This document shows positions 24,001 through 32,334 of a stretch of DNA of 64,000 nucleotides, piece by piece. Under the pieces are notes generated by a model. It was not told the DNA's origin, searched no databases, and saw only the letters and a list, made by a program, of their open reading frames with translations. This DNA comes from Bombyx mori. Its lineage: Eukaryota; Arthropoda; Insecta; Lepidoptera; Bombycidae. How positions within the stretch are numbered: position 1 is the stretch's first letter; every line of letters begins with the position of its first letter. Position numbers and translations under genes: made by a program. The stretch is from positions 13,720,001-13,784,000 of the forward strand of contig NC_085114.1 in the NCBI RefSeq assembly GCF_030269925.1, in the 5' to 3' direction.

Positions 24001-24407
24001 AATAATGTGTTCTACAAAGTCGTAGTACATTATTTTATTCTATCATCAATAGTTTTCGCAGGGCCCGCGATGTAAAAAATATTATAGGTAATTTTTTTAC
24101 ACCTTGGGTTACATTATTGGAGTTTTAGTAAGGATCCCTAATTTTTTTTCAAAAAAGATTATAGCCTATGTCACTCGGGAATAGTGTAGCTTCCAAACAG
24201 TGAAAGAATTTTTCAAATCGGTTCAGTAGTTTCGGAGCCTATTCAATACAAACAAACAAACAAACAAACAAACAAATCTTTCCTCTTTATAATATTAGTA
24301 TAGAGTATAGATATAGGTTACAGGAAATACCTTCGAACGCAATGTCCATTGCGCTTGCAGCTGCCAATGTTCTTTGTTCTTCTCGTCGAAGAGATTTTGT
24401 GGGGCTT
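11822..24407 (-). CDS. Alkaline phosphatase gene, 8 exons (5' exon missing)
   Basis: Exons at 24407-24331, 21243-21070, 20200-20008, 18707-18544, 17551-17218, 14918-14713, 13987-13879 and 12015-11822 join in frame to about 483 residues. The product should hydrolyse phosphate monoesters at alkaline pH using two zinc ions and one magnesium, as a secreted or surface ectoenzyme. Visible active-site motifs are FLGDGM (metal Asp), [11 protein letters not shown] (nucleophile Ser), [11 protein letters not shown] (metal Glu, Asp, His), VTSDHSHTM (Asp-His pair) and RETHGGEDV (metal His). Every key residue is present, so it looks functional. The reading frame ends at GLTSCQSL with no hydrophobic tail, which suggests a soluble or secreted form rather than a GPI-anchored one; that is inference. 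The first visible exon enters in the middle of a codon, so at least one upstream exon with start and signal peptide lies above 24407. Introns are full of SINE, LINE and Helitron-like insertions. Bombyx is known to have soluble and membrane alkaline phosphatase genes; which one this is was not tested. Confidence 0.93.
12127..12388 (+). mobile_element. LINE 3' end with conserved hairpin (family 1)
   Basis: Contains AACCCGTCGCTTGCGACGAA, the CCCACTGAG..CTCAGTGGG stem-loop at about 12208, GATCCGATGGTAGATTC, GAGCTCACCTAC and an A-rich end. Confidence 0.65.
13125..13289 (-). mobile_element. Bm1-type SINE head fragment
   Basis: Only the tRNA-like head and adjacent region, in reverse, ending CCACGACGAC. 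Confidence 0.75.
13324..13492 (+). mobile_element. LINE 3' end with hairpin (family 1)
   Basis: From AACTGAGTTTCTCGCCGGAT through TCCGATCCGGTGGTAGATTC to AATTGGAATAGCTC; one stem base is changed. Confidence 0.62.
13538..13856 (-). mobile_element. Helitron-like short element, GACCCGGC family
   Basis: Reverse copy of the repeat at 398-690, ending GAGTCAGCTAGTAT on the plus strand. Lies about 20 bases from exon g of alkaline phosphatase (13879). Confidence 0.65.
13879..13987 (-). CDS. Alkaline phosphatase exon g
   Basis: After acceptor TTTTTTCAG the exon encodes [19 protein letters not shown], then [17 protein letters not shown]. It ends with one base of a split codon at donor GTGAGT. The [12 protein letters not shown] stretch is typical of animal alkaline phosphatases. 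Confidence 0.94.
14283..14340 (-). mobile_element. GAGCATACGG-family 3' fragment
   Basis: T run, GGCAGACGAGCATACGGCCC, then unrelated sequence. Confidence 0.6.
14713..14918 (-). CDS. Alkaline phosphatase exon f (metal site)
   Basis: The exon completes [15 protein letters not shown] across the junction, supplying the metal-binding Glu, Asp and His residues. It then encodes [12 protein letters not shown] and [17 protein letters not shown] with the second-zinc Asp and His. It ends GFTNK at phase 0; the donor is GTAATT. Confidence 0.96.
15054..15466 (+). mobile_element. Helitron-like element, CGCAGTAGTC family
   Basis: From ACTAGTGCTCCCGCAGTAGT to CACGTATTAATATATAGAT; located in the alkaline phosphatase intron between exons e and f. 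Confidence 0.7.
15733..15915 (-). mobile_element. Bm1-type SINE 3' part, upstream of a tandem pair
   Basis: Reverse copy stopping at GAAATAGGCAGGG, where the T-rich end of a second SINE begins. Confidence 0.8.
15916..16165 (-). mobile_element. Bm1-type SINE 3' part, second of a tandem pair
   Basis: Starts with a T run at the break in the preceding SINE and extends to CCTACCACCAGTAA. Confidence 0.82.
16803..16980 (+). mobile_element. LINE 3' end (family 1), 5' truncated
   Basis: Starts within the stem-loop and ends in an A run after GAGTACGTAGG. Confidence 0.6.
17218..17551 (-). CDS. Alkaline phosphatase exon e
   Basis: The exon starts at phase 0 after TTCACAG with [13 protein letters not shown]. 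It continues through GVNLAREWL and [17 protein letters not shown] and ends NGFFLFVE plus one base of the next Gly. GGGR and [11 protein letters not shown] are conserved in eukaryotic alkaline phosphatases. The donor is GTACGT. Confidence 0.96.
17649..18061 (-). mobile_element. Bm1-type SINE, full length with deletion
   Basis: Complete ends, with about 40 bases missing around AAGGCATGTATAGTACAACA. It lies about 100 bases upstream of alkaline phosphatase exon e. Confidence 0.82.
18271..18531 (+). mobile_element. hAT-type MITE
   Basis: Ends CAGTGGTTCCCAAACTT and, reversed, CAGCCTTTCCCAAAGTGG form a terminal inverted repeat of about 16 bases. Non-coding, about 260 bp. It ends 13 bases from the donor of alkaline phosphatase exon d. 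No exact 8-bp target duplication was seen. Confidence 0.65.
18544..18707 (-). CDS. Alkaline phosphatase exon d
   Basis: The exon begins with two bases completing a Gly codon and encodes [18 protein letters not shown], the conserved stretch with a metal-ligand-region His, then [11 protein letters not shown] and [12 protein letters not shown]. It ends at phase 0 with donor GTAAGG. Confidence 0.95.
18738..18897 (+). mobile_element. Bm1-type SINE 3' fragment
   Basis: Forward 3' part ending GTCCACCAATCAAAACAATA with an A-rich tail, just upstream of exon d. Confidence 0.75.
19005..19190 (-). mobile_element. LINE 3' end (family 2), reverse
   Basis: ACTGGTGGCCCGGAGGCCTT through CTGCTTCGCGAATGAATCTA to CGACCCGCTGAGAAGATAC. 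Confidence 0.6.
19637..19985 (-). mobile_element. Dispersed LINE-like 3' repeat, GGCAGACGAGCATACGG family
   Basis: T-rich end, CTGACGAGCATACGGCCCAC, CATGGACTTCAGCAATGCCA, GTCATAGCGCTCGGGAAAC and AAACGCACTGTGGATGACCG. It lies next to alkaline phosphatase exon c. Confidence 0.65.
20008..20200 (-). CDS. Alkaline phosphatase exon c (catalytic serine)
   Basis: The acceptor ATTCCAG precedes [18 protein letters not shown]; the Ser of DSA is the phosphorylated nucleophile of the family. The exon continues through [11 protein letters not shown] and [18 protein letters not shown]. It ends with one base of a Gly codon at donor GTAAAA and is completed by the next exon. Confidence 0.95.
20567..20956 (-). 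mobile_element. Bm1-type SINE, near full length
   Basis: Reverse copy with a deletion in the middle third (about 20808), ending CCACGACGAC, directly abutting a LINE 3' fragment. Confidence 0.83.
20960..21052 (-). mobile_element. LINE 3' fragment (family 1) near a splice donor
   Basis: Reverse fragment from TAGCAAGAGCAGTGCTTCGC to GAAACTCAGTGGGCC, 17 bases from alkaline phosphatase exon b. Confidence 0.65.
21070..21243 (-). CDS. Alkaline phosphatase exon b (GDGM motif)
   Basis: The exon is 58 codons, phase 0 at both ends, with acceptor GTTACAG and donor GTACGT. It encodes [15 protein letters not shown], whose Asp binds metal, then [10 protein letters not shown] and ends [13 protein letters not shown] 3' fragment ends at about 21052, roughly 17 bases beyond the donor. 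Confidence 0.95.
21650..22366. repeat. Minisatellite, 8 units of exactly 90 bp
   Basis: Units begin at 21661, 21751, 21841, 21931, 22021, 22111, 22201 and 22291, with no length change. Units differ at a few sites only. Units 2-5, 7 and 8 contain the perfect palindrome TGACGTCA, and units 1 and 6 have TGACACCA instead. The array lies in the alkaline phosphatase intron between exons a and b. TGACGTCA is the consensus CREB/ATF site; binding is not shown. Confidence 0.97.
22602..22844 (-). mobile_element. Bm1-type SINE 3' half
   Basis: Reverse copy to TCCTGCCACCAGTAA. Confidence 0.82.
22995..23230 (+). mobile_element. Helitron-like element, chimeric head and tail
   Basis: The head GCGACCCGCCCTCGCTTCGC belongs to the family at 9101. 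The tail from AGTAGTTTCGGAGCC to AATATTAGTATAGA belongs to the family at 2609 and 23867. Confidence 0.65.
23434..23846 (+). mobile_element. Helitron-like element, CGCAGTAGTC family
   Basis: From ACTAGTGGTCCCGCAGTAGT to CACGTATTAATATAAAGAT, followed within 25 bases by a GCTCGGGTCT-family element in the same orientation. Confidence 0.7.
23867..24306 (+). mobile_element. Helitron-like element, GCTCGGGTCT family
   Basis: Near-identical to 2609-3047 in layout. Ends about 24 bases from the donor of alkaline phosphatase exon a. Confidence 0.72.
24331..24407 (-). CDS. Alkaline phosphatase exon a (N-terminal mature region)
   Basis: The acceptor TTTTTCAG lies just above 24407 and the donor GTATTT just below 24331. 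The exon starts with two bases of a split codon, then encodes [16 protein letters not shown] and ends QWTLRSK at phase 0. The EHWQ..A...L pattern matches the N-terminal helix that precedes the first metal-binding motif in animal alkaline phosphatases. A Helitron-like repeat ends only about 24 bases from the donor. Confidence 0.82.
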
Positions 24408-24499
24408 CTGAAAAATATTGAAATATTGATTTAAACCTTAGTATGAAATATTACCTCACCAATTTTTGGTAAAAATATCAATTTTTCCCTTTATACTCT

Positions 24500-25135
24500 A
24501 GTAGGCAGACAAGCATAAAGTATTTTTTTGTAACGCGGGGGCATCCATTTACGTATACCCGGTCAAGGGAGGCAACGGACCGGGTTATGTCGGACTCCGG
24601 CGCCTCCCGAGAGGAAAAGGGAGACGAGGAGGGCCAAGTTCCTCCACCTCCCCGAATTCCTCGCAGGAGACTACGCCTTGAAAAAGGCGCACCAGGCACT
24701 CGTCCCGCAAAATCAACTATCAACTAAACCCAATCGAGCTCCACCAAACTGGCTACACCAGACCTACCTTCGCCGGTACCCGTCCTGATTATAAGACGGG
24801 ATTTCATCTCCGGGAATATCCCGAAGGACTTCGTCTCGGGAAACACACCGTGGGCGGCGCACAGGAGCCACCCTGCACCGCCCCTCCACCGGTCCGACAG
24901 TCGAGTACCGGGCGCCCCCGCACCCGCCACCCAACAGTCCCTACGGGGGCTGAGCGGGAGCTTCATAAAGCATAAAGACCTGGTGTTGAGCGGTTGCCGC
25001 TGTCTACCATTAAGTACTCTCCGCAAGCCTCGTTTGAAGAGGAACGTGTCATAGCGCTCGGGGAATATCGTCTAGGGGCATTTGATTTCAAAGTCGGATG
25101 GTACGTGACAGAAAAGATCTCTGGAAACGGTACCA
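24500..25135 (-). mobile_element. GAGCATACGG-family copy split by a GC-rich insert
   Basis: GTAGGCAGACAAGCATAAAG at 24501-24520 continues after 24970 with CCTGGTGTTGAGCGG, AAGCCTCGTTTGAAGAGGAA and TCATAGCGCTCGGGGAATA. Confidence 0.6.
24521..24970 (-). mobile_element. GC-rich insertion, probably 5'-truncated retroelement
   Basis: About 450 bp far richer in G and C than its surroundings. T-rich on the plus-strand left end (TATTTTTTTG), so its A tail is on the minus strand. CATAAAG occurs at 24514-24520, 24964-24970 and 24971-24977, giving a likely target duplication. ORFs of 81 and 100 codons in it have no recognised domain. Confidence 0.55.
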
Positions 25136-25613
25136 TTTATTGATTTCTCATAAACTTCTTTCAGAGTATTTCACTCAGGTATTAATTGACCCTAAAAGCC
25201 GTACACGAGAATATTTCATATTATGTGAGCAACTGCACATAGCTTCAACTTAATTCTGTGAGAATAAGTGTCTAAAGGTTTAGTGATATTATGGAATATG
25301 ATTATGTAAGTTAGATACCACACGTTGTCAACATAAAAATATATCTGACTTCAAATAGAGGCAATGTTGCATAGCAACGTAATGTGGCCGAGCGAATCTA
25401 GTATTAACGTATAGACATTAAGTAATACCATCCATTTTGAGACACGTGCGCTAAAATTCCAATTAAATGGTAACGAGTAAGATGTTAGCCTAGCAAGGTA
25501 AAGGGCCTGTCCTGCCATCTGCCTAGACGACATTCCAATAATCCAGCCGCAAAAATGAGTAACACAAATTGTATAATTTTAGCGGATTTATTACACAATG
25601 CAATTAGTATATA

Positions 25614-25729
25614 TTTTTTATTAGCTTAGATGGTTGGACGAGCTCACATTAAGTTCTCAGTTTTTACAGTACAACGGCTGCCCCACCCTTCAAACCGAAA
25701 CGCATTACTACTTCACGCCAGAAATATTA
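25614..25729 (-). mobile_element. Bm1-type SINE fragment with deletion
   Basis: GGTTGGACGAGCTCACATTA jumps directly to the CTCAGTTTTTACAGTACAAC block, so about 90 bases are missing. Confidence 0.7.
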
Positions 25730-25847
25730 CATATTAGGTCATTAGTTATACGTACATATTAGTTCCAAAATGATATCTGTTATCTTCGATTTCACAGTGG
25801 CTCATAAAACATGGAACACATCGATACCGAAATCCTTAGACACCAAC

Positions 25848-25995
25848 AATGTTAATGCCACCCACCCACTTTGAGACATGAGTCTTAAGTCTTACAGTAC
25901 AACGGCTGCCCCACTCTTCAAGCTGAAACGCATTACTGCTTCACGGCAGAAATAGGTAAGGTGATGGAACCTACCCGTGCGGACTCACAAGACAC
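25848..25995 (-). mobile_element. Bm1-type SINE fragment
   Basis: Middle region from AATGCCACCCACCCACTTTG to GCGGACTCACAAGACA. Confidence 0.7.
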
Positions 25996-26038
25996 CCTCC
26001 ATTAAATAACAAGATCCATCAGCACTATTCTAATTATC

Positions 26039-26422
26039 GTTACGCCGGTAAGAGTTACGCCATCTATCGTCGAAGAGTCGAACGAATATGGGAGGATCTA
26101 GTAGCATCTAGAACGCTCAAGAAGTACAACGCCATCTATTGTCAGATAGCGGAAACACACAATAGTAGACTTTTGCGGAATATTCTCGACGATTCTAGGA
26201 TGTGGCATCGGCTATAAAATCGTTGCAGGGATGGCACGCAGTCGTTTAGTAATCGGAACTACTCGAAGAGAAACAGCAAACGGATCACCTGAAGCGTAGC
26301 AGAAGAAGTGAATTTAGAATTTTAAAGTGCTTGTGAAGTGTTTTAAGTGTTCTAAGTGCTAATACAGTGTTAACTTGTACTTCGGTAGATTTTTTTATTT
26401 ATCCCGAACCCCAGCGCGTAAC
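26039..26422 (+). repeat. LTR-like repeat, copy 2
   Basis: About 384 bp from GTTACGCCGG to CAGCGCGTAAC. It has CTATAAAA at about 26210 and an initiator-like sequence about 30 bases on. No internal retrotransposon genes adjoin it, so it looks like a solo LTR. A 66-codon ORF at 26454-26654 just downstream has no recognisable domain. Confidence 0.75.
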
Positions 26423-26734
26423 CTTATTAACTAAACGTTGATTTAAGTAAAACGTGTTGCAAATCTGTAATTTTATTCGTTACAATATCTCGCGTGCAGC
26501 CAACCGTGCAGCGCCTTCTAGGACGGGGTCAAGAGCTGCCGTTAACAAATATTCAAGAGCCCAACAATTTCTAAATCACAAACGTGATCTAATACGTATC
26601 GTTTTACGTTTCATTGATAAGTATAGACGTTTGAATGGACGCCTTCAGCTCTAACACTAGGGGCAGGTTTAGAGACCTCGGTAGCCGTGCTCGTCGAACT
26701 CAACAAAGAGCTCGACGTGCAACCTAACCCATGA

Positions 26735-26962
26735 ATCAGCTCGCTGAGTTTCTAGCCTGATCTTCTCAGCGGGTCGCAATTCCGATCCGGTAGTAGATTC
26801 ATTCGCGAAGGGGTTGCTCTTAAGTTGTTAGGTCTCCTTCGGAGGCGCTCGGGCAGCTGTTAGCAAATCTCACCCCTCCTGGCTGAGCATTTGCTCGCCC
26901 ACCTGTCCTGATGAAACTGGAAGGGCCTCCGGGCCACTAGTAATTCTTTAATCCTAAAAAAC
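26735..26962 (+). mobile_element. LINE 3' end (family 2) with covarying hairpin
   Basis: Has CGCTGAG..CTCAGCG at about 26741-26773 in place of CACTGAG..CTCAGTG of family 1, then GAAGGGGTTGCTCTTAAGTT and an A-rich end. Confidence 0.65.
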
Positions 26963-27620
26963 ACGTTTGAATGCTTTTGCCGTAGGCTATCTCAGCGACG
27001 CTGCCAAATTCGCTGAGAACTGAAGATTCATTTCAATCCTCGACACGTCACAGCGCTCAGGAAATACAATGACAAACGGCGTGATGGTAAAAGAATTATC
27101 TGAAACTGTTCGATCCAAATCCAGCGCCCTCGTGGCAGCCTAGGGCTCCGGAAACCAGCACGAGGTGCCCGTCGAACACGTGCCGCGATCCGCGGCGCCG
27201 TATGTACTATTTTAACAAAATACTGTCTAATCACTCACTTGAACCGATGACCTCGTCGACTCACGCCGTATCACTTAGGGAGAAAGCTTTATGGCAGAAA
27301 TGGATAAGGATTAGTGATAATGCAAACCGTAGCATAGACCGTACACATGAGCGTACCGTCCCTTTCAAGAAGTAAGCCAAAGTGACCACATGTGAAGTCG
27401 CGAAGGCACCGTCAAATCGCGACCCGTGTTGCCGTGGTAAAAATTCAAATACCCACAGATTGGCTTAGAACAATTCCTTGGAGTACTCCTAACAGACGTC
27501 ATTGAATGTGAGTCTGTTCCTTCTTTAATTAGAATATTAGAAACAAAAAGAGGACGGCCCATGGTAAAGCAGCTCCTGGAATTTATTACATAAAATGCAT
27601 GCATTTTTCTAACTTTTTCT
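26963..27620. other. Mixed stretch, nothing firm
   Basis: Contains a GC-richer patch at about 27100-27200 with scattered ORFs but no recognisable domain. Confidence 0.4.
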
Positions 27621-28031
27621 TATATTGCTTAGCGGACGAGCTTACAGCCCACCCGATGTTAAGTTGTGGAGTGTAAGCTGGAGCCTATAAACATCTATTA
27701 CGCAAATGCGCCACCCACCAAGTATAGTTACAACGGCTACCCCACCCTTCGAACCGAAACGCATTACTGCTTCACGGCAGAAATAGGCGGGGTGGTGGTA
27801 TTTACCCGTGTGGACTCCCAAGAGGTCCTACCACCAGTAATTACGCAAATAATAATTTTGCGGGTTTGATTTTTATTACACGATGTTATTCCTTCACCGT
27901 GGAAGTCAATCGTGAACATTTGTTGAGTACGTATTTCATTAGAAAAATTGGTACCCGCCTGCGGGATTCGAACACCGGTGCATCGCTACATACGAATGCA
28001 CCGGACGTTTTATCCTTTAGGCCACGACGAC
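27621..28031 (-). mobile_element. Bm1-type SINE, full length
   Basis: Reverse copy with small internal deletions, ending TTTAGGCCACGACGAC. Confidence 0.83.
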
Positions 28032-28114
28032 TACTGATATATATGAATTATATTCTTAATAATAGTACACCGCAAAATATCTACTGTATCTTTTTCAGAA
28101 TTACTTTAGATTAA

Positions 28115-28265
28115 AACGTTTGTCTGAAAGAGATCGCTTTTAGCGATAAGACCACCTATTGTACAATTATTCTTACAATTAATTACTCATAACAATGAAT
28201 AAACCTGTTGACTGTTATTCAATCTTAATTGTGTTTTAGCGTGCAATAAAGTACACTCTCTTTCT
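28115..28265 (+). mobile_element. LINE 3' end, GAAAGAGATCGC type
   Basis: GTCTGAAAGAGATCGCTTTT and AGCGATAAGACCACCTATTG form a small hairpin; it ends near TGCAATAAAGT. Confidence 0.55.
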
Positions 28266-28345
28266 CTGTATCTGTTGTTACTTTGGGAAGTTAATTTGTA
28301 ATTTAATTAATTAATTTAATTGAAATAAGGCTCGGTTAAGGTAAG

Positions 28346-28466
28346 GTTTCGGTAGGCAGCAGCTTGGCTCTGCCCCTGGCATTGCTGAAGTCCATGGGCG
28401 ACGATAACCACTCACTATCAGGTGGGCCGTATGCTCGTCTGCCTACACGGGCAATAAATTTTTTTT
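28346..28466 (+). mobile_element. GAGCATACGG-family 3' end
   Basis: GCAGCTTGGCTCTGCCCCTG to CTGCCTACACGGGCAATAAA. Confidence 0.65.
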
Positions 28467-29130
28467 TATATAATATTCATTATTATTGATTAAATGCATA
28501 ATAAAAGAATTTGAAGATACCAAACCTTAATTTTTTTTTAATCTTAGCATTTATAGAACTATGAAGCTTTATAAAAAAAAGTCGCTGGTGGCAGAGTCTA
28601 CGTTCCAAGCCATCAATGATTCGTTCCATAATAAGGAATTCTAATTAAAATAAATAAGAAATATATGAAGTCTTAACTTACCCTAGCAAACAGACATCAG
28701 GATATGAATATCGCAAACCAACTTTAGACATGACGTCCCAGTTCCAATTGCATTTTATATCCATACGTCCTAAACTAATACTAAATGGGTGATCCCACCT
28801 ACATAATAAAAACCATCTAAAAATCATCATCATTAAATCATCTAAAAACGAGGATTGTATTATTCACAATCTGCTCGATTTATATTTCATTACGACTTCA
28901 ATTAATAATGAGAACAATAAAATTATTTTGAGAACAGATCGGTAAATGTGATCTGTAAGTTGATAATTTTTTCTCACGATTCATTATCAAGAACAATACA
29001 CTATTTAATCGAATTATCATGATATCAACAAGTTTAAGCCGAGTATGGCGGAAACAGAAACTTCAGAAAACTTCATGTGAAATCTGATGAAAAATGCATT
29101 GTTTATATTTATTTTCGAACACTGATTTCA

Positions 29131-29425
29131 TACCTTGTAAAGGGGATCGGATCCTCAGCTACTTCGGTCACATTGCCTGCCGACAGTCAGATAACTTGGA
29201 CAAAGTGATTGTGACGGGCAAAATAGAAGAAAAGAGACTCCGCGGTCGATCACCTAGCCGCTGGTATGACCAAATAACCACCCTAACTGGGCTGCCAATC
29301 GCAACCGCCATTCGAGAAGCTGAGGACCGGACGAGGTGGAAACAGCTCACGAGACAGGCCACGGTCAAGTTTCAAAGACACGACCTTCAGTAATGAAGAA
29401 AGCGACGAAGAAGAATAAGAAGATA
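29131..29425 (+). mobile_element. RTE-like LINE, C-terminal fragment
   Basis: Encodes LSYFGHIACRQSDNLDKVIV, then GKIEEKRLRGRSPSRWYDQI and ends HDLQ, the same C-terminal pattern as the intact LINE. A GAAGAA-rich tail follows. Confidence 0.75.
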
Positions 29426-29769
29426 AAAGGGTTTTCTAATTGTTTCCATATTTTTTTTAATCGCAAAAAAGGTTTTATTTACTTTTATTTTAATGAAAAA
29501 AAGTCATGTTTACTACAATGAGTGCTAAAAGACTTGACCTCAATTGAAATAGAATGTAAGCCAAGCGGAAAGAGACTATTCTCATACGCAATCACGACTT
29601 GGTGTTATACAACGATAATACCGATATCAATGACACCAGTCCATCTATTCCTATCGGTGTCTTAGAAGGCGACTAAGAGATTCACTGGAGAATGAGCAGC
29701 CCTCATATTTGAGTATTATACCAGTGTACTCCGACCGTCAATGCAGTCATGCATTCCAATTTGAAAGGT

Positions 29770-30045
29770 GGATTTACCGGTCATCGTTCTCATCGAACCC
29801 GTCGCTTGCGACGAAGGGCTCGACGCGTAAATTAACCCACAGACACAGCCCACTGAGTTTCTCGCCGGATCTTCTCAGTGGGTCGCGTTTCCGATCCGGT
29901 GGTAGATTCTGCGAAGCACTGCTCTTGCTAGGGTTCGTGTTAGCAACGTCGTCAGGTTTGAGCCCCGTGAGCGCACCTACTTGTTAGCGTTACTGGAATT
30001 TGGCTACCACCCTTATGCTACCAGCAATTAGGCCTTTAAAAAAAT
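29770..30045 (+). mobile_element. LINE 3' end with perfect hairpin (family 1)
   Basis: Same order of blocks as 12127-12388, with an intact 9-bp stem at about 29848-29881. Confidence 0.65.
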
Positions 30046-30147
30046 GTGTGAATATAAACAGCTTTAATCATGTCGACGCCAAAAGACCACGTGATGGATC
30101 ATCTATTCGTTAGTCAAGACTGTTTATATGCATGCATAGCATGTTTC

Positions 30148-30318
30148 TTTTTTTTTTCTTGAGAGATCATTTCAGCGTAACCTTAACTAGTAGCTCACGG
30201 GACTCAAACCTAACGTCGTTGCTAACACTAACCGTAGCAAAAGCAGTGCTTTGCAGAATTTACCACCGGATCGGAAACGCGACCCACTGAAAAGATCCGG
30301 CGAGAAACTCAGTGGGCT
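30148..30318 (-). mobile_element. LINE 3' end (family 1), reverse
   Basis: T run, GTAACCTTAACTAGTAGCTC, then to GAAACTCAGTGGGCT; one stem mismatch. Confidence 0.62.
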
Positions 30319-30321
30319 CTG

Positions 30322-30462
30322 ATAGCATCTCTTAACAATGTGCTTCTATATAGCACCGAAGATAGAGACATTTGGAGAAGAAGTCTGCAACGAGAAATGA
30401 GTGTTCAAACTACAACAACTCTCAAGCTATGAAGATAACGACTCAGAAGAAGAAGATAATAT
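30322..30462 (+). mobile_element. RTE-like LINE 3' end, short
   Basis: A short coding remnant (RDIWRRSLQRE) followed by a GAAGAAGAAGA tail. Confidence 0.45.
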
Positions 30463-31548
30463 GCACCGCTTCTCATAAAAGTGGCCATAAATGTATTTAG
30501 TCTTAAGTGCTTCTAAATTAGACCTTTTAGATTTTGAATCTAGTTCCGTCAACGTTTTCGATTGATCAAATAATTTATTTATTACAAGCGTTTATTGTCC
30601 ACTGCAGGATTGAATATAAATAAGGATATAGGAAGCCAATTCAGAACAAGTCACGATTAATATCAAGCCAGAAACTGTCACAGCATGTCGGAAGTATAAT
30701 TAAACATACAAACATTTATGACTACTTAAAATTCGAATTTCATATATGAAACGTAAAACAAAATGTATACGTGTAGGATGAATAATGATTTATCTCGTTC
30801 GCACTCATAAACTTTATGAAGGGTGTGAGCGAGACAGAGTTTTAGAGCTAAGAATTTGGCAATAGGTATCTGTTATATTTGTAATACACCGAGCACAGAT
30901 TACCTAATACTTGTTCAGTGTGTCAATGACCTCAAAAGCCAATTTGTTTTGCAATCAACGTCAACTCACGTTTGTATCTATGGACACTCCGACATCCGAC
31001 TTCACACAAAATTCCGTACCAACAAACAATGAGAATTATCCACAAATTCATTTTGGACACAAATTCTTTTTACACTTTTATACAAAAAACTAGTTTTTTT
31101 TTTGTTTGTTTGTGAAATTTTAACCACCCACCCGCATTCTCGTGGTCTTAACTAGTGTACATAAAATATGATACTAAACTGCATTCTTGAATACAATCGT
31201 ATTTAAAAGAGCGGTTCAATCGAAACCGCGACGTGCATTGAGTCGCCATTGTTGCTACAATTTTTATTAGTTCACACCCTTGATCTGAATGCGGCGTAGC
31301 CTTGTAACGCACGTGAATATATTTCATAGAAAACCGTTCCATTAGTGCTACATTATAATACACATATCCTATTACATTTTAATATAAAAAAAAAAAAAAA
31401 ATTATTAGTCTGGTAGTTACTCTATTATTATTTTGCCTTATTAATGAAGTTTTATATAGGATAGGATATTGGAATGATCATAGGATTACGAATGATAGGA
31501 AGTTTCTTTGCACAGATAGGTAATGACAACCCACTTGTTGCTAAGTGT
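30463..31548. other. AT-rich stretch, nothing recognised
   Basis: A candidate location for the missing alkaline phosphatase 5' exon, but no signal peptide exon with the needed phase was identified. Confidence 0.4.
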
Positions 31549-31850
31549 TTTTATTTTTTTATTGTTTAGATAGGTGGACGAGCTCACAGCCCACCTGGTG
31601 TTAAGTGGTTACCGGAGCCCATAGACATCTACAACGTAAATGCGCCACCCACCTTGAGATATAAGTTCTAAGGCCTCAGTATAGTTACAAAAGCTGCCCC
31701 GCTCTTCAAACCGAAACGCATTACTGCTTCACGGCAGAAATAGGCAGGGTGGTGCTACCTACCCGTGCGGACTCACAAGAGGTCCACCAGTCAAGTGGTT
31801 ACCGGAGGCCATAGACATCATCACGCGATTACCGCCGTCCACCTTGAGAT
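31549..31850 (-). mobile_element. Bm1-type SINE 3' half plus second fragment
   Basis: A 3' half to GAGGTCCACCAGT, followed at once by a second partial copy (AAGTGGTTACCGGAGGCC to GAGATGTCTC). Confidence 0.75.
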
Positions 31851-32334
31851 GTCTCAATTATAACACGCCACTTTAACTAACAATCTATTTTATCTTTGCA
31901 AACACTTTAAAGTATTTGCATACATATAAAATGAGGTAGGATTCGCTGCCGATTATATAACTTAAGCATACATTTCATAAAATTTTAGTACTACGGTCGC
32001 GTCTCCATAGGTTTCTTAAGCTGCAACAAAATTGTGATTTAATTCTCATAGTATCGCTCCATTTAATAACCCAACCTTAGTCATTTAAATCCGGCACCCG
32101 GTTTTTCCCTTCTCTTGTAATTCCACCGTACCTTTTATATTATGTTTAAATAATATTTGAACATTCGGTGACTCAATATTTGTTTGGATCAAAGAAAATG
32201 ATTAATCGGTCTACGTGACTATTGGCAGACATAATTCGTATGGTTTTTTTTTTCTTCTCTATTCAAACTTCGATCTCGTGTTCTAATGTGTACGCTCTTT
32301 ATGCATAGGCATGCGTGTTAAATAATTAAAACTA

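Noticed and set aside
24478..25026. GC-rich ORFs of 81 and 100 codons on the minus strand
   Set aside because: They overlap a repeat insertion with target-like duplications and show no recognisable domain; GC-rich frames stay open by chance.
28675..28740. Strong donor GTAAGTTAAG on the minus strand with an upstream ATG, considered as the alkaline phosphatase 5' exon
   Set aside because: The phase required by the next exon would place a stop codon just before the junction, and the peptide is not signal-like.
30960..31060. Donor-like GTGAGT with an open frame ending GVSIDTN, considered as a 5' exon
   Set aside because: No start codon in frame before a stop, and the phase does not fit.
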